Of a stretch of DNA of 64,000 bases, positions 17,592 through 25,931 are shown one piece after another (the stretch's first letter is position 1; each line of letters starts with the position of its first letter). Below the pieces are notes generated by a model that ran no database searches, was not told where the DNA came from, and worked only from the letters and a program-made list of their open reading frames with translations. This DNA is from Hyphomicrobium_A sp963726795 (GTDB lineage: Bacteria; Pseudomonadota; Alphaproteobacteria; Rhizobiales; Hyphomicrobiaceae). The DNA is taken from positions 620,001 to 684,000 of the forward strand of contig CAVSDD010000003.1 of the NCBI GenBank assembly GCA_963726795.1, read 5' to 3'. The translations under genes were made by a program, and so were the position numbers.

Positions 17592-18386
17592 GCCGGCGGG
17601 ACCTTTGACGCCGGCACCGGCTTTCCGTGTGACGCTACGCTCTTGTTGCTGACTGGACGCATCCCGTCGGCAAGCGCTTCGAGCGCGGCAATATCCAACA
17701 GGCGCAGGCCCCCGGCCGCGGTCTCTATCAGCCCGCGCCGCTCGAGTTCGATGAGAATTGCGCTCAGGTCGTCGAGGCTGAGCCGCAGTAGATCGGCGAT
17801 CACGCCGCAACGCCAGGAATTCTTCGATGAGAGCGGCAGCACGGCCCTGCTGAACATTGGTGCGCGCCGACGTGACGAGCAGCGCCGCCACTCGCTCGAG
17901 CGGCTGCCGTTGCCCGGCCACGTGCAACTCGTCGCGGCGAATCTCGAACTCCCGCTCGACGGCTGCGGCTAGCTTGGCCTTAGCCTTCTGGTCTTCGCGA
18001 ATGATTTCGGCGGCGGCGTCAATCGTTAGGCATCTGACCGTCGTCTGAACCAACGCCCGAGCACTCAGACAATGCTTCTCAAGGAAGCCAAGGCCCACAA
18101 AGTCGCCCGGGAAGAGAAACTCGACAACCAACTGCCGATCGGTTGGGCGGTTCTCATAGAGACAGACCGCGCCGGTCTCGACCCGGAAAACGTGCGTCCT
18201 GGGATCGCCCGGCCGGAAGAGGAACTCGTTAGCATGAACGGTGCGGATCTCCGCATCGGACGGCTCGGGCGCCGGGGCGCTTGTGTCGCGCATCCAGAAA
18301 GTCGGCTCGATACGGCGCGGAACCGCGCCCTCCTGCGACCTTGCAGGACTGTTCTCACCAAACCCCTCAAAGGACAACCAAGCCAT
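17576..18386 (-). CDS. Crp/Fnr-family transcription regulator (one apparent insertion)
   Basis: N-terminal cyclic-nucleotide-binding-type beta barrel (NEFLFRPGDPRTHVFRVETGAVCLY, QLVVEFLFPGDFVGLGFLEK), dimer helix, and a C-terminal winged helix (VIADLLRLSLDDLSAILIELERRGLI). One extra base near 17812 separates the two parts; removing it gives 269 residues. No FNR-type N-terminal cysteine cluster is present, so iron-sulfur oxygen sensing is unlikely. The recognition helix lacks the usual R-E-T-x-S-R pattern, hinting at different DNA specificity. Convergent with the MalT-like gene. A GTCCCC palindrome lies 87 bp upstream of the start. Confidence 0.82.
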
Positions 18387-18472
18387 AGGATTTCCCCGAA
18401 CTCAGAACAAACTTGCGCTGCTCTCGACCCCCGTCACCACTACCTTTCTAGTCCAGGGAGGAGCGACGGTCT

Positions 18473-18490
18473 GTCCCCTGAATGGGGGAC
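18473..18490. promoter_or_regulatory. Palindrome GTCCCC-N6-GGGGAC, copy 2
   Basis: GTCCCCTGAATGGGGGAC is a nearly perfect 18-bp inverted repeat in the 307-bp gap between the Crp/Fnr gene (start 18386, minus) and radC (18694, plus). It matches copy 1 at 14652-14669 in 16 of 18 bases. Its position fits an operator for the Crp/Fnr gene. I see no gene in the rest of the 18387-18693 gap. Confidence 0.45.
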
Positions 18491-18693
18491 ATCGCCGCTG
18501 CAAAGTAGGGGGTGCGGCAATATCTTCAGGTGCGCGCCAAGCTCCCATGACAATCGGCCAAGCCGCGCCGACATAGGATCTGGTCTTTCGCAAAAAAGCA
18601 GACATTGTCGCTGTTCGCGGACTGCTGCTAGATAGAACGGCCGGTTGCACGCCGGTTACCACGCAAAGCAACTCGTCGGCCTGAGCGGCTCCC

Positions 18694-19431
18694 ATGCCCA
18701 CCCGCGGAAAAGCCAGCGAGGACGGGGACGGGGACCAGGCATCGTTTCTCGAGGCGCCAGCGCCCCACTACACTGGACACCGCGCACGTCTGCGCGAGCG
18801 CTTCCGCAAGGCCGGCTCGGACGCGATGCCCGATTACGAGCTGTTGGAGCTCGTGCTGTTCCGGGCGCTGCCGCGGCGCGATACCAAGGAGCTGGCAAAG
18901 ACGCTGATCGCCCGCTTCGGCTCCTTCGCCGAGGTCGTCAACGCGCCCGACCAGCGCCTGCAAGAGGTCGAAGGCGTCGGTGACAGCGTCATCACGGAGC
19001 TGAGGCTCATCCGCGCCGCCGCGCTCCGCCTGGTGCGTTCCAACGTCATGGGGTGCCTGGCGATGTCGTCGTGGAAGCAGGTACTCGAATACCTCTCGGC
19101 CGCCCAGAGCTGGGAGCACCGCGAGCAATTCCGCGTGCTGTTCCTCGACAAAAAGAACCAGCTCATCGCGGACGAGGTGCAGCAGCAGGGCACCGTCGAT
19201 CACACGCCCGTCTACGTGCGCGAGGTCGTGAAGCGGGCGCTGGAGCTTTCGGCGACGGCTATTGTGCTGGTGCACAATCACCCTTCCGGCGACCCCACCC
19301 CCTCGCGCGCCGACATCGACATGACGAAACAAATCGTCGCAGCGGCCGGATCACTCGGGATCGCGGTGCATGACCACATTATTGTCGGCCGCGACGGCCA
19401 TGCCAGCCTGAAGGCTTTGGGGCTTATTTGA
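18694..19431 (+). CDS. radC: RadC family JAB/MPN-domain protein
   Basis: A 245-residue RadC-family protein. The N-terminal helix-hairpin-helix region (YELLELVLFRALPRRDTKELAK, RLQEVEGVGDSVITEL) precedes a C-terminal JAB/MPN domain with the metal site VHNHPSGDPTPSRADI. The historical link to DNA repair is not supported biochemically, and the function remains unclear. The frame is intact. It is transcribed toward the asparagine synthase gene. Confidence 0.92.
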   Translation: MPTRGKASEDGDGDQASFLEAPAPHYTGHRARLRERFRKAGSDAMPDYELLELVLFRALPRRDTKELAKTLIARFGSFAEVVNAPDQRLQEVEGVGDSVITELRLIRAAALRLVRSNVMGCLAMSSWKQVLEYLSAAQSWEHREQFRVLFLDKKNQLIADEVQQQGTVDHTPVYVREVVKRALELSATAIVLVHNHPSGDPTPSRADIDMTKQIVAAAGSLGIAVHDHIIVGRDGHASLKALGLI

Positions 19432-19578
19432 AGCACCTTTAGTCCCTAGCGAGCCACGGAGAATATACGGGCCCGTCGTAACCTTGCGTGAGGGATGGCG
19501 TTGCGGGTTGCGGGTTGCGGCGATAACCCCAATTTTACGATTAAAATGTGAGTAGGAAGCGCGAGCGTAAGAGGGTTC

Positions 19579-21556
19579 ATGTGCGGCATTGCAGGAATTA
19601 TCGACCTCACCGGCCGGCGCCAGCCCGATGCCGCCGTCTTGCAGGCCATGGCACAGTCGCTTTGGCACCGCGGACCCGATGACGACGGCTTCCTGATCCG
19701 CCAGGGCTTCGGCTTTGCCAATCGCCGCCTGTCCATCGTCGGCCTCGGCGACGGCCGCCAGCCGATCTTCAACGAGGATGGCTCGGTCGCGGTCGTCTTC
19801 AACGGCGAGCTGTTCGACTACCCCGAGCGCAAGGCCGAGCTGCAAGCGAAGGGCCACGTCTTCCGCACCCACACCGACACCGAGCTGATCGTGCACCTCT
19901 ACGAGGAGCACGGCGAAGGCGTGTTCGCGGAGCTCAAAGGCCAGTTCGCGCTGGCGCTGATCGACCTCTCGAAGCGCACGATCTTCCTCGCCCGCGACCG
20001 CGTCGGCATTTGCCCGCTGCACTGGTCGCAACAGGGCGACTGGGTCTACTTCGGTTCCGAGATCAAGGCGCTGCTGGCCTCTGGCGGCGTCCCTGCCGCG
20101 TGCGACCCGCGCGGGCTCGACCACATCTTCACCTTCTTCGCCATGGGCTCGCGGCGCACGATGTTTGAAGGCGTGCAGTCGGTGCTGCCCGGCCACTACC
20201 TCAAGATCGCCTTCCGCCGCGACGGCAAGCGCACCGAGGTGAGCGAGCACCGCTACTGGGACTTCGACTTCCCCGACGCCGGCGACGAGGACGATCCCGC
20301 CGACGAGGAGCGCCTCATCGACGAGTTCGAGGCCACCTTCCGCCGCGCGGTCGAGATCCGGCTGCGCGCCGACGTGCCGGTCGTCGGCTATCTGAGCGGC
20401 GGCGTCGATTCCGCCTATGTGGTCGCGACAGCCTCGCACCTGCGCGAGCGCGCCGATCCCGAGCTTCACCATCCAAGTGCCGGGCAAGAGCTTCGACGAG
20501 ACCCAGCAGGCGATGCAGATCGCCCGCCACGTCGGCAGCCGCCAGACGATCCTGACGAGCGACGCCAAGGTCATTTCCGATACCTATGCCAAGCTCATTG
20601 CGTCCGCGGACTGCCCCGTGCCGGATACCTCCTGTGCCGCGCTCTGGTGCCTGTCGCGGGAGGTGCACGACCAGGGCTACAAGGTGGCGCTCACCGGCGA
20701 GGGCTCCGACGAAGCGTTCGGCGGCTACGTCTGGTTCAAGCTGCGTGCGACGAGCTACTGGTGGAACAAGATCAACCCCGGCGCCAGCGACAGCGTGGAT
20801 CGCATCGTCCGCCGCTTCCTGCCCCCGTTCAAAAGCTTCAAGGAGCTCAAGCGCATCGACGACACGGTCGGCGGTGCGCACGCGCAGGCGGCGCTCTATC
20901 ATCTCGTCTCGAACGCGCGCGACCGCTATTTCAGCCGCGACCTCAAGGCCCGCATCGGCGACCACACGCCGTATGAGGACTTGCCGCTGGATCTGGAGCG
21001 CATGCGCCGTTGGTCGCCGCTCAACCAGTCGCTCTACTACGGCTACAAGGTCCACCTCGCGGGCCAGCTCCTGAACTACAAGGGCGACCGCGTGGCCATG
21101 GCCAACAGCGTCGAGACTCGCTACCCCTACCTCGACGAGGACGTCATTGCCCTCACCTCGCGGCTCGCCCCGCGCTGGAAACTGCGCGGCCTGCGCGACA
21201 AGTACCTGCTGCGCCATGCGGCCGCTCGCGTGCTGCCGCACGAGGCGGCGTTCCGGCGCAAGGCCATGTTCCGCGCGCCGCTCGCCGAGACGTTCCTCGC
21301 CAATGCGCCGCCGTTCGTGCGCCAGTTGATGAGCCCGGAAGCACTACGCAAGACCGGCTACTTCGATCCGGAGACCGTGGGGCGCGACTACGCGCTCATC
21401 GCCTCGGGCCAGGCCGGCAAGGTCGGCGTGTTCAAGCGGCTGGGCTTGAGCGGCGTCGTGGCGACGCAGCTCTGGCACCATCTCTACCTCAGCGGCGGAT
21501 TGTGCGAGCTGCCCAATCTGTCGCCGGCTCCGCAGGTTGCGCGGCCTGCGGCTTGA
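19579..21556 (+). CDS. asnB: Glutamine-hydrolysing asparagine synthase (one apparent insertion)
   Basis: Class II glutamine amidotransferase domain with catalytic Cys2 (MCGIAGIIDL), SLWHRGPDDDG, RLSIVGLGDGRQP and FNGELFDY, followed by the synthetase domain with the PP-loop YLSGGVDSAYV and GEGSDEAFGGY. It converts aspartate, glutamine and ATP to asparagine, though AsnB homologues also amidate other carboxylates. The frame breaks near 20447 (extra base after HLRER); corrected length is about 658 residues, usual for this type. No obvious partner genes indicate a specialised amidation role. Confidence 0.9.
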
Positions 21557-21595
21557 TCGGGTCGGATTGCTGCCGATCCTGCTTGACGTCGGCAG

Positions 21596-22825
21596 CTACT
21601 TCTTGCTGCGCTTTGCCATCGTGCGCAGGCGCAGGGCATTGAGCTTGATAAAGCCCTCAGCATCCTTCTGATCGTAGGCGCCCTTGTCGTCCTCGAAGGT
21701 GACGAGCGTCGAGGAGTAGAGCGACTTTGGGCTCTCGCGGCCGATCACCGTCACGTTGCCCTTGTAGAGCTTGAGGCGCACCTCGCCCTCGACGTGCTCC
21801 TGGCTCTTGTCGATGGCGGCCTGCAGCATCTCGCGCTCGGGCGAGAACCAGAACCCATAATAGATAAGCTCCGCGTAGCGCGGCATCAGCTCGTCCTTGA
21901 GGTGTGCGGCGCCGCGGTCGAGCGTGATCGATTCAATCGCGCGGTGCGCGTGCCAGAGGATGGTGCCGCCGGGTGTCTCGTAGATGCCGCGCGACTTCAT
22001 GCCGACGAAGCGGTTCTCCACGAGATCGACGCGGCCGATACCGTTGTCGCGGCCGTAGTCGTTGAGGGTGGCGAGCAGGTTGGCGGGGCTCAACGGATTG
22101 CCGTTGACCGAGACCGCGTCGCCCTTCTTGAAGCAGATGGTGATCGTGGTGGCCTTGTCGGGCGCTTCCTCGGGCGAAATCGTGCGCTGATAGACGTAGG
22201 GCGGCGGCTCGACCGCCGGGTCTTCCAGCACCTTGCCCTCGGACGAGGAGTGCAACAGGTTGGCGTCGACCGAGAACGGGGCTTCGCCGAGCTTGTCCTT
22301 GGCCACCGGGATCTGGTGCTTCTCGGCGAACGCGATCAGGTCCTCGCGGCTCTTGAACTGCCACTCCCGCCACGGCGCGATGATGCGGATGCCGGGCTCG
22401 AGCGCGTAATAGCTGAGCTCGAAACGCACCTGGTCGTTGCCCTTCCCCGTGGCGCCGTGGCAAACGGCGTCGGCGCCGGTCGCGCGCGCGATGTCGATCT
22501 GGTGCTTGGCGATGAGCGGCCGCGCGATCGAGGTGCCGAGCAGGTAGATGCCCTCATAGAGCGCATTGGCGCGGAACATCGGGAACACGTAGTCGCGCAC
22601 GAACTCCTCGCGCAGGTCCTCGACGTAGATGTTGGCGGGCTTGATGCCGAGCATCAGCGCCTTCTGGCGCGCGGGCTCAAGCTCGCCGCCCTGGCCGAGA
22701 TCGGCGGTGAACGTCACCACCTCGGCGCCGTAGGTCTCCTGCAGCCACTTGAGGATGATCGAGGTGTCGAGGCCGCCCGAATAGGCGAGGACTACCTTCT
22801 TGATGGGCTTGGCTTTCGAGGTCAT
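21596..22825 (-). CDS. argG: Argininosuccinate synthase
   Basis: A 409-residue enzyme that joins citrulline and aspartate with ATP in arginine synthesis. It has the PP-loop VVLAYSGGLDTSIILKWL, the FTADLGQGGE motif, GATGKGNDQVRFE and SIDxNLLHxSSEG-like SVDANLLHSSSEG. ATG 22825 is preferred over 22864 because the family starts just before the PP-loop and because the promoter palindrome at 22859-22874 overlaps the longer start. It ends 40 bp from the convergent asnB gene. Confidence 0.96.
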   Translation of the reverse strand: MTSKAKPIKKVVLAYSGGLDTSIILKWLQETYGAEVVTFTADLGQGGELEPARQKALMLGIKPANIYVEDLREEFVRDYVFPMFRANALYEGIYLLGTSIARPLIAKHQIDIARATGADAVCHGATGKGNDQVRFELSYYALEPGIRIIAPWREWQFKSREDLIAFAEKHQIPVAKDKLGEAPFSVDANLLHSSSEGKVLEDPAVEPPPYVYQRTISPEEAPDKATTITICFKKGDAVSVNGNPLSPANLLATLNDYGRDNGIGRVDLVENRFVGMKSRGIYETPGGTILWHAHRAIESITLDRGAAHLKDELMPRYAELIYYGFWFSPEREMLQAAIDKSQEHVEGEVRLKLYKGNVTVIGRESPKSLYSSTLVTFEDDKGAYDQKDAEGFIKLNALRLRTMAKRSKK

Positions 22826-22858
22826 GGGGGCTCTTTTGGACCGAGGACGCAACAGGCT

Positions 22859-22874
22859 GTACAAAATTTCGTAC
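22859..22874. promoter_or_regulatory. Candidate operator palindrome upstream of argG
   Basis: GTACAAAATTTCGTAC is a 16-bp inverted repeat with one mismatched pair, 34 bp upstream of argG ATG 22825, in an A/T-rich pocket. It could be a repressor site for argG or for the divergent gene at 22962. The cognate factor is unknown. Confidence 0.3.
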
Positions 22875-22961
22875 GGTCGCGCACTATAGGAATCGGTACT
22901 GCGCTAGCAAGGCTTGCCGCCGGATCACCTCGTCGCCGATCGCACCAATGGAGTGAACCCG

Positions 22962-23564
22962 ATGGCCGCGGCGCGCCTCACGTTCTGGTACGAGTTCGCC
23001 TCGACCTGCTCCTACCTTGCCGCCATGCGCATCGATGCGGCGGAAAAGGCAGCCGGCGTCGAGGTTGCGTGGCAGCCGTTCCTGCTCGGGCCGATCTTTA
23101 AGGCGCAAGGCTGGACGACGTCGCCGTTCAACATCTATCCCGCCAAGGGCCGCTACATGGTCCGCGACGTGGCGCGCATCGCGGCCGCGCGCGGGCTCGC
23201 GTTCCGCATGCCCGACCCGTTTCCCGCCAACACGCTCAAAGCCGCGCGGCTGGCGACCGTCGGCATCGACGAGGGCTGGGTGGCGCCCTTTTCGCGCGCG
23301 GTGTTCGAGGCGGAGTTCGCGCGCGGGCTCGACATTGCGAGCGAGACGGTGCTGAGCGAGGTCATGGCCGGGCTCGGGCTCGATGCGCCGGCGGTGCTCG
23401 CGCAAAGCGCCGAGCCCGCGATCAAAGAGCGCTTGCGGGTGGCCACGGCCGAGGCCCGCGGCATTTTCGGTGCGCCATCGTTTGTGGCGCCGGATGGCGA
23501 GTTGTTCTGGGGCGACGACCGGCTCGACGCTGCGATGGCTACAGCAGCAAATTCCGCGGCTTAA
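22962..23564 (+). CDS. DsbA-fold 2-hydroxychromene-2-carboxylate isomerase family protein
   Basis: A 200-residue thioredoxin-like protein of the HCCA isomerase / DsbA family. The N-terminal LTFWYEFASTCSYLAAMRI corresponds to the active-site strand-helix; WQPFLLGPIFKAQGW, the NIYPAKGRYMVRD segment, and GIFGAPSFVAPDGELFWGDDRL at the C-terminus are typical. Family members are glutathione-dependent isomerases in naphthalene degradation, but most chromosomal copies have unknown substrates. No aromatic-degradation genes are nearby. ATG 22962 is chosen. Confidence 0.82.
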   Translation: MAAARLTFWYEFASTCSYLAAMRIDAAEKAAGVEVAWQPFLLGPIFKAQGWTTSPFNIYPAKGRYMVRDVARIAAARGLAFRMPDPFPANTLKAARLATVGIDEGWVAPFSRAVFEAEFARGLDIASETVLSEVMAGLGLDAPAVLAQSAEPAIKERLRVATAEARGIFGAPSFVAPDGELFWGDDRLDAAMATAANSAA

Positions 23565-23718
23565 GCTGCGGGGGCGCCCGCGAGCCCCAAACCGCCGCTC
23601 CCGCTGAAGCCCTCACAATACATTTTCGTAAGCCCTCGTAATTCCTTGGTGTTGCCAACGTCTGAGCGCTAAGGTGTTCACCTTAGGTTCTACTCAGGGT
23701 ACCCGAAGGGAAACGACC

Positions 23719-24111
23719 ATGGTTGGTGAAATTTTTGGGCGCGTAGGTGCGCCGCTTGCCGCCGTTGCCGCGGCGATTTTTGCGTTTGGCGTAGGCGTGA
23801 GCGCCGCTCAGGCCGAGGATGCCAAGCCTGCCGATACGAAGCCGGCGACGACCACGCCGGCAAAGCCGGCCGACGCCAAGCCGGCGGACGCCAAGGCGAC
23901 GACGACGACCCCGGCGCCCAAGACGGACACGAAGACTGCGGCGGCACCGTCGCCGTGCAAGGGTCTCGACGAAGCCGCCTGCGGTGCCGACACCGCGTGC
24001 AGCTGGCACAAGGAAGGCAAGTCGAAAAAGGGCACCGTGACCAAGGCGCATTGCCAGAAGAAGTCGACGCCGAAGAAGAAGAAGGCGGCGACTCCAGCCG
24101 CGCCTCAGTAG
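23719..24111 (+). CDS. Secreted low-complexity protein with a C-terminal cysteine motif
   Basis: A 130-residue protein. It has a signal peptide (AAVAAAIFAFGVGVSAAQA), a Lys/Pro/Ala/Thr low-complexity region with KPADAKPADAK-type repeats (residues ~35-75), then a compact four-cysteine segment (CKGLDEAACGADTACSW, ending AHCQKK) and a basic tail. The cysteine spacing suggests a small disulfide-bonded domain exported to the periplasm or cell surface, anchored by charge. No family recognised. ATG 23719 is preferred over 23674 because the signal peptide follows immediately. The convergent gene ends 4 bp away. Confidence 0.7.
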   Translation: MVGEIFGRVGAPLAAVAAAIFAFGVGVSAAQAEDAKPADTKPATTTPAKPADAKPADAKATTTTPAPKTDTKTAAAPSPCKGLDEAACGADTACSWHKEGKSKKGTVTKAHCQKKSTPKKKKAATPAAPQ

Positions 24112-24115
24112 CCGC

Positions 24116-24703
24116 TCAGCGCCCGTTTGCCAGCATCGCGCCCACGCTCAGGGGCGTGAGCACCGCGAGCATCAGCAGATGCGCTGCCGGCCAGCCCTGC
24201 TGCGCGGTCGCGTGTCCGCCGTCGCTGCGGTAGCTCGAGAACGCTTGCCGCACCGAGACGGTGGCGACGTCGACCGCCTCCATGGCCGCGACATTGGCTT
24301 CGGCCGCCGGCCACGCGACCGAACGCGGCACGCCCGAGGCCATGAACATGCATGCCATCGGCCAGGCCGCCGGGTTGGCCGCAAAGGGAAACATGCCGAA
24401 CCACGCCGCGAATGGGTTGGCCATCGGATTCGAGCCGGCAAACGAGTAGGGCGAGGGGGCAAAGCTCTGCGGCGCCCCCCATGTGAATGGGTTCCAGACC
24501 GGCGCGGGCTGGGGCGCCGGCCAGCTCCACGCGAACGCGGGCTGTTGCGGCGTGCGGGCGTCGGACGGCTTCAATGCATCGGCCCAGAAGCTGAGCACCT
24601 GGTCGGCAACCGCGGCGTAGGCGGCGGTCGCAGCGGTCGCGTAGCCGAAGGCGGCGTCGGTGCAGTGGCGCGTGAAGCGCTCCTGAAGTCGTTGATCGAC
24701 CAT
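24116..24703 (-). CDS. W/P-rich uncharacterised protein, possibly phasin-related
   Basis: A 195-residue protein. The helical start (MVDQRLQERFTRHCTDAAFG, ATAAYAAVADQVLSFWADAL) is followed by a Trp/Pro/Phe-rich centre (FAWSWPAPQPAPVWNPFTWG) and an Ala-rich helical C-terminus (SVRQAFSSYRSDGGHATAQQ) with a hydrophobic end. Similar proteins occur in Hyphomicrobiales as far as I recall, without known function. The promoter carries a GTTGC-GCT-GCAAC palindrome like that of the phasin gene at 53.9 kb, so a role at polyhydroxybutyrate granules or under the same regulator is a reasonable inference, not a demonstrated one. Confidence 0.65.
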   Translation of the reverse strand: MVDQRLQERFTRHCTDAAFGYATAATAAYAAVADQVLSFWADALKPSDARTPQQPAFAWSWPAPQPAPVWNPFTWGAPQSFAPSPYSFAGSNPMANPFAAWFGMFPFAANPAAWPMACMFMASGVPRSVAWPAAEANVAAMEAVDVATVSVRQAFSSYRSDGGHATAQQGWPAAHLLMLAVLTPLSVGAMLANGR

Positions 24704-24789
24704 GCCGCGTCGCCTTTTTCGCCTCGCGGAATGGCCGCGAGGAAGCGGGCTCGTTGGTGGTGGCGGGCGAATTGCCGCGCACGATTCGA

Positions 24790-24818
24790 AGTGTAATCGC
24801 TCTGTTGCGCTGCAACAA
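24790..24818 (-). promoter_or_regulatory. Promoter with GTTGC/GCAAC palindrome upstream of the W/P-rich gene
   Basis: On the minus strand: TTGTTG (-35, 24818-24813), a 17-nt spacer, TACACT (-10, 24795-24790). The 13-bp palindrome GTTGC-AGC-GCAAC (24804-24816) covers the -35 box, so a bound protein would block RNA polymerase. The arrangement mirrors the phasin promoter at 53777-53825. Confidence 0.4.
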
Positions 24819-24871
24819 CCCGAATTACAGGAGCCGCCTGAGAAATCGGTAAACCCGGCGCGGGCTTGCGG

Positions 24872-25381
24872 TCACGATTGCGTCACCGCGCCCTTGTCCT
24901 CGCCCGTAGGATCGGGCGCGAGGCGCCGGCGGCGAGCCACGCGCTCATCCCCGCGGCGGCCGCCGGCACGGCGTCCGGCTGTGAACCAGTAGGCCACTCC
25001 GCCGAGGAAGCCGACGGCGAGATAAGCCCGCACAGCATAGCTGTTGACGATCGAGGGCTGGCCGCCGACCTCGTTCAGGTATTCCGCGCCAAAGCCGCCG
25101 AGCGCGATCAGGATGCCGAAGATGGCGTAGTAGACCCACGAGCGGATGCAACGCCACTCGGCGATGACGACGGCGATGAGCGCGAAGGGGGCCGCGAAGA
25201 TCGCCGAATGCGTGGCCGCGAGCAGCGACAGCGTGCCGGCGCTACCGAGGCGGTCGGGTCGCAGCTCGGACGGCAGCGTCGCGATATCGGCCGGCGTGAT
25301 GACGAAGGCGACGGTCGCCGCGCCCGCAACGAGGCAGGCGACGATGAACCCGAAGACAATCCGCAAGAGCCCGCCGATCAT
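24872..25381 (-). CDS. Integral membrane protein, unknown function (paralogue of the next gene)
   Basis: A 169-residue protein with four predicted membrane segments (IVFGFIVACLVAGAATVAFV; FAAPFALIAVVIAEW; YYAIFGILIALGGFGAEYL; AYLAVGFLGGVAYWFTAG) and a basic C-terminal tail. It shares the C-terminal pattern (I/RIRS-YY, then GFxGGxxYWxxAGR) with the product of 25496-25924, suggesting an ancient duplication. No family recognised. It lies downstream of rlmN and its paralogue on the same strand. Confidence 0.7.
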   Translation of the reverse strand: MIGGLLRIVFGFIVACLVAGAATVAFVITPADIATLPSELRPDRLGSAGTLSLLAATHSAIFAAPFALIAVVIAEWRCIRSWVYYAIFGILIALGGFGAEYLNEVGGQPSIVNSYAVRAYLAVGFLGGVAYWFTAGRRAGGRRGDERVARRRRLAPDPTGEDKGAVTQS

Positions 25382-25495
25382 GCCCGCACCTGCTCGAAAA
25401 CACCTGTGTCCCAGCCCGCAAGACTACAGGGCAAGGCGCGCTATCCTCAATGGAAAACCTCTGGCCTGCCTAACAAGTGGCTCAGGGCCCGGGCT

Positions 25496-25924
25496 CTAAG
25501 CGTTGCGCCCGGCAATCAGCCAGTAGACCAGGCCGCCCGCGAAGCCTGCGGTCGCGAATACCTGCCACACGACGTGCTCTGGCATCGCGAAGGCGCCCGA
25601 CTGCTGCAGGTGGCCCAGAAGCGGCACGGCCGCGAGCGCGGCGCCGCCGCCGGCGACGTAATAGAGCAGAGAACGGATGCGGCCGATCTCGCCGACAAAG
25701 ATGACGAGCAGGGCCGGAATGATCGAGAGGCCAGCGACGAGCGCGAGGCCCTGGTCCATCAGCGAGACCGAGGCCGAGACGAAGTCGCCGTCTCCGCCCA
25801 AGCGGTGCAATTCCGCGGTCACGCGCTCAAGCCCCAGCGTGACCAGCACGAAGATCGCGGAGAGCGTCGCCAGGAAGAACGCGAACGCGACGACAATGAT
25901 GCGGCCGACCGTCCTCCAGAACAC
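25496..25924 (-). CDS. Integral membrane protein, unknown function (paralogue of the previous gene)
   Basis: A 142-residue membrane protein with a GTG start at 25924, 7 bp after the rlmN stop. Four hydrophobic segments are visible (IIVVAFAFFLATLSAIFVLV; LALVAGLSIIPALLVIFV; YYVAGGGAALAAVPLL; FATAGFAGGLVYWLIAG). The C-terminal AGFAGGLVYWLIAGR resembles VGFLGGVAYWFTAGR of the neighbour at 24872. It is probably translated from the rlmN transcript. Function unknown. Confidence 0.65.
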   Translation of the reverse strand: MFWRTVGRIIVVAFAFFLATLSAIFVLVTLGLERVTAELHRLGGDGDFVSASVSLMDQGLALVAGLSIIPALLVIFVGEIGRIRSLLYYVAGGGAALAAVPLLGHLQQSGAFAMPEHVVWQVFATAGFAGGLVYWLIAGRNA

Positions 25925-25931
25925 GCGGGCG

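Noticed and set aside
18402..18701. 99-codon minus-strand frame upstream of the Crp/Fnr gene
   Set aside because: Contains the regulatory palindrome and has no ribosome-binding site; non-coding is more likely.
19497..19520. Short TTGCGGG direct repeats before asnB
   Set aside because: Two to three units of simple sequence, no structure or regulatory context.
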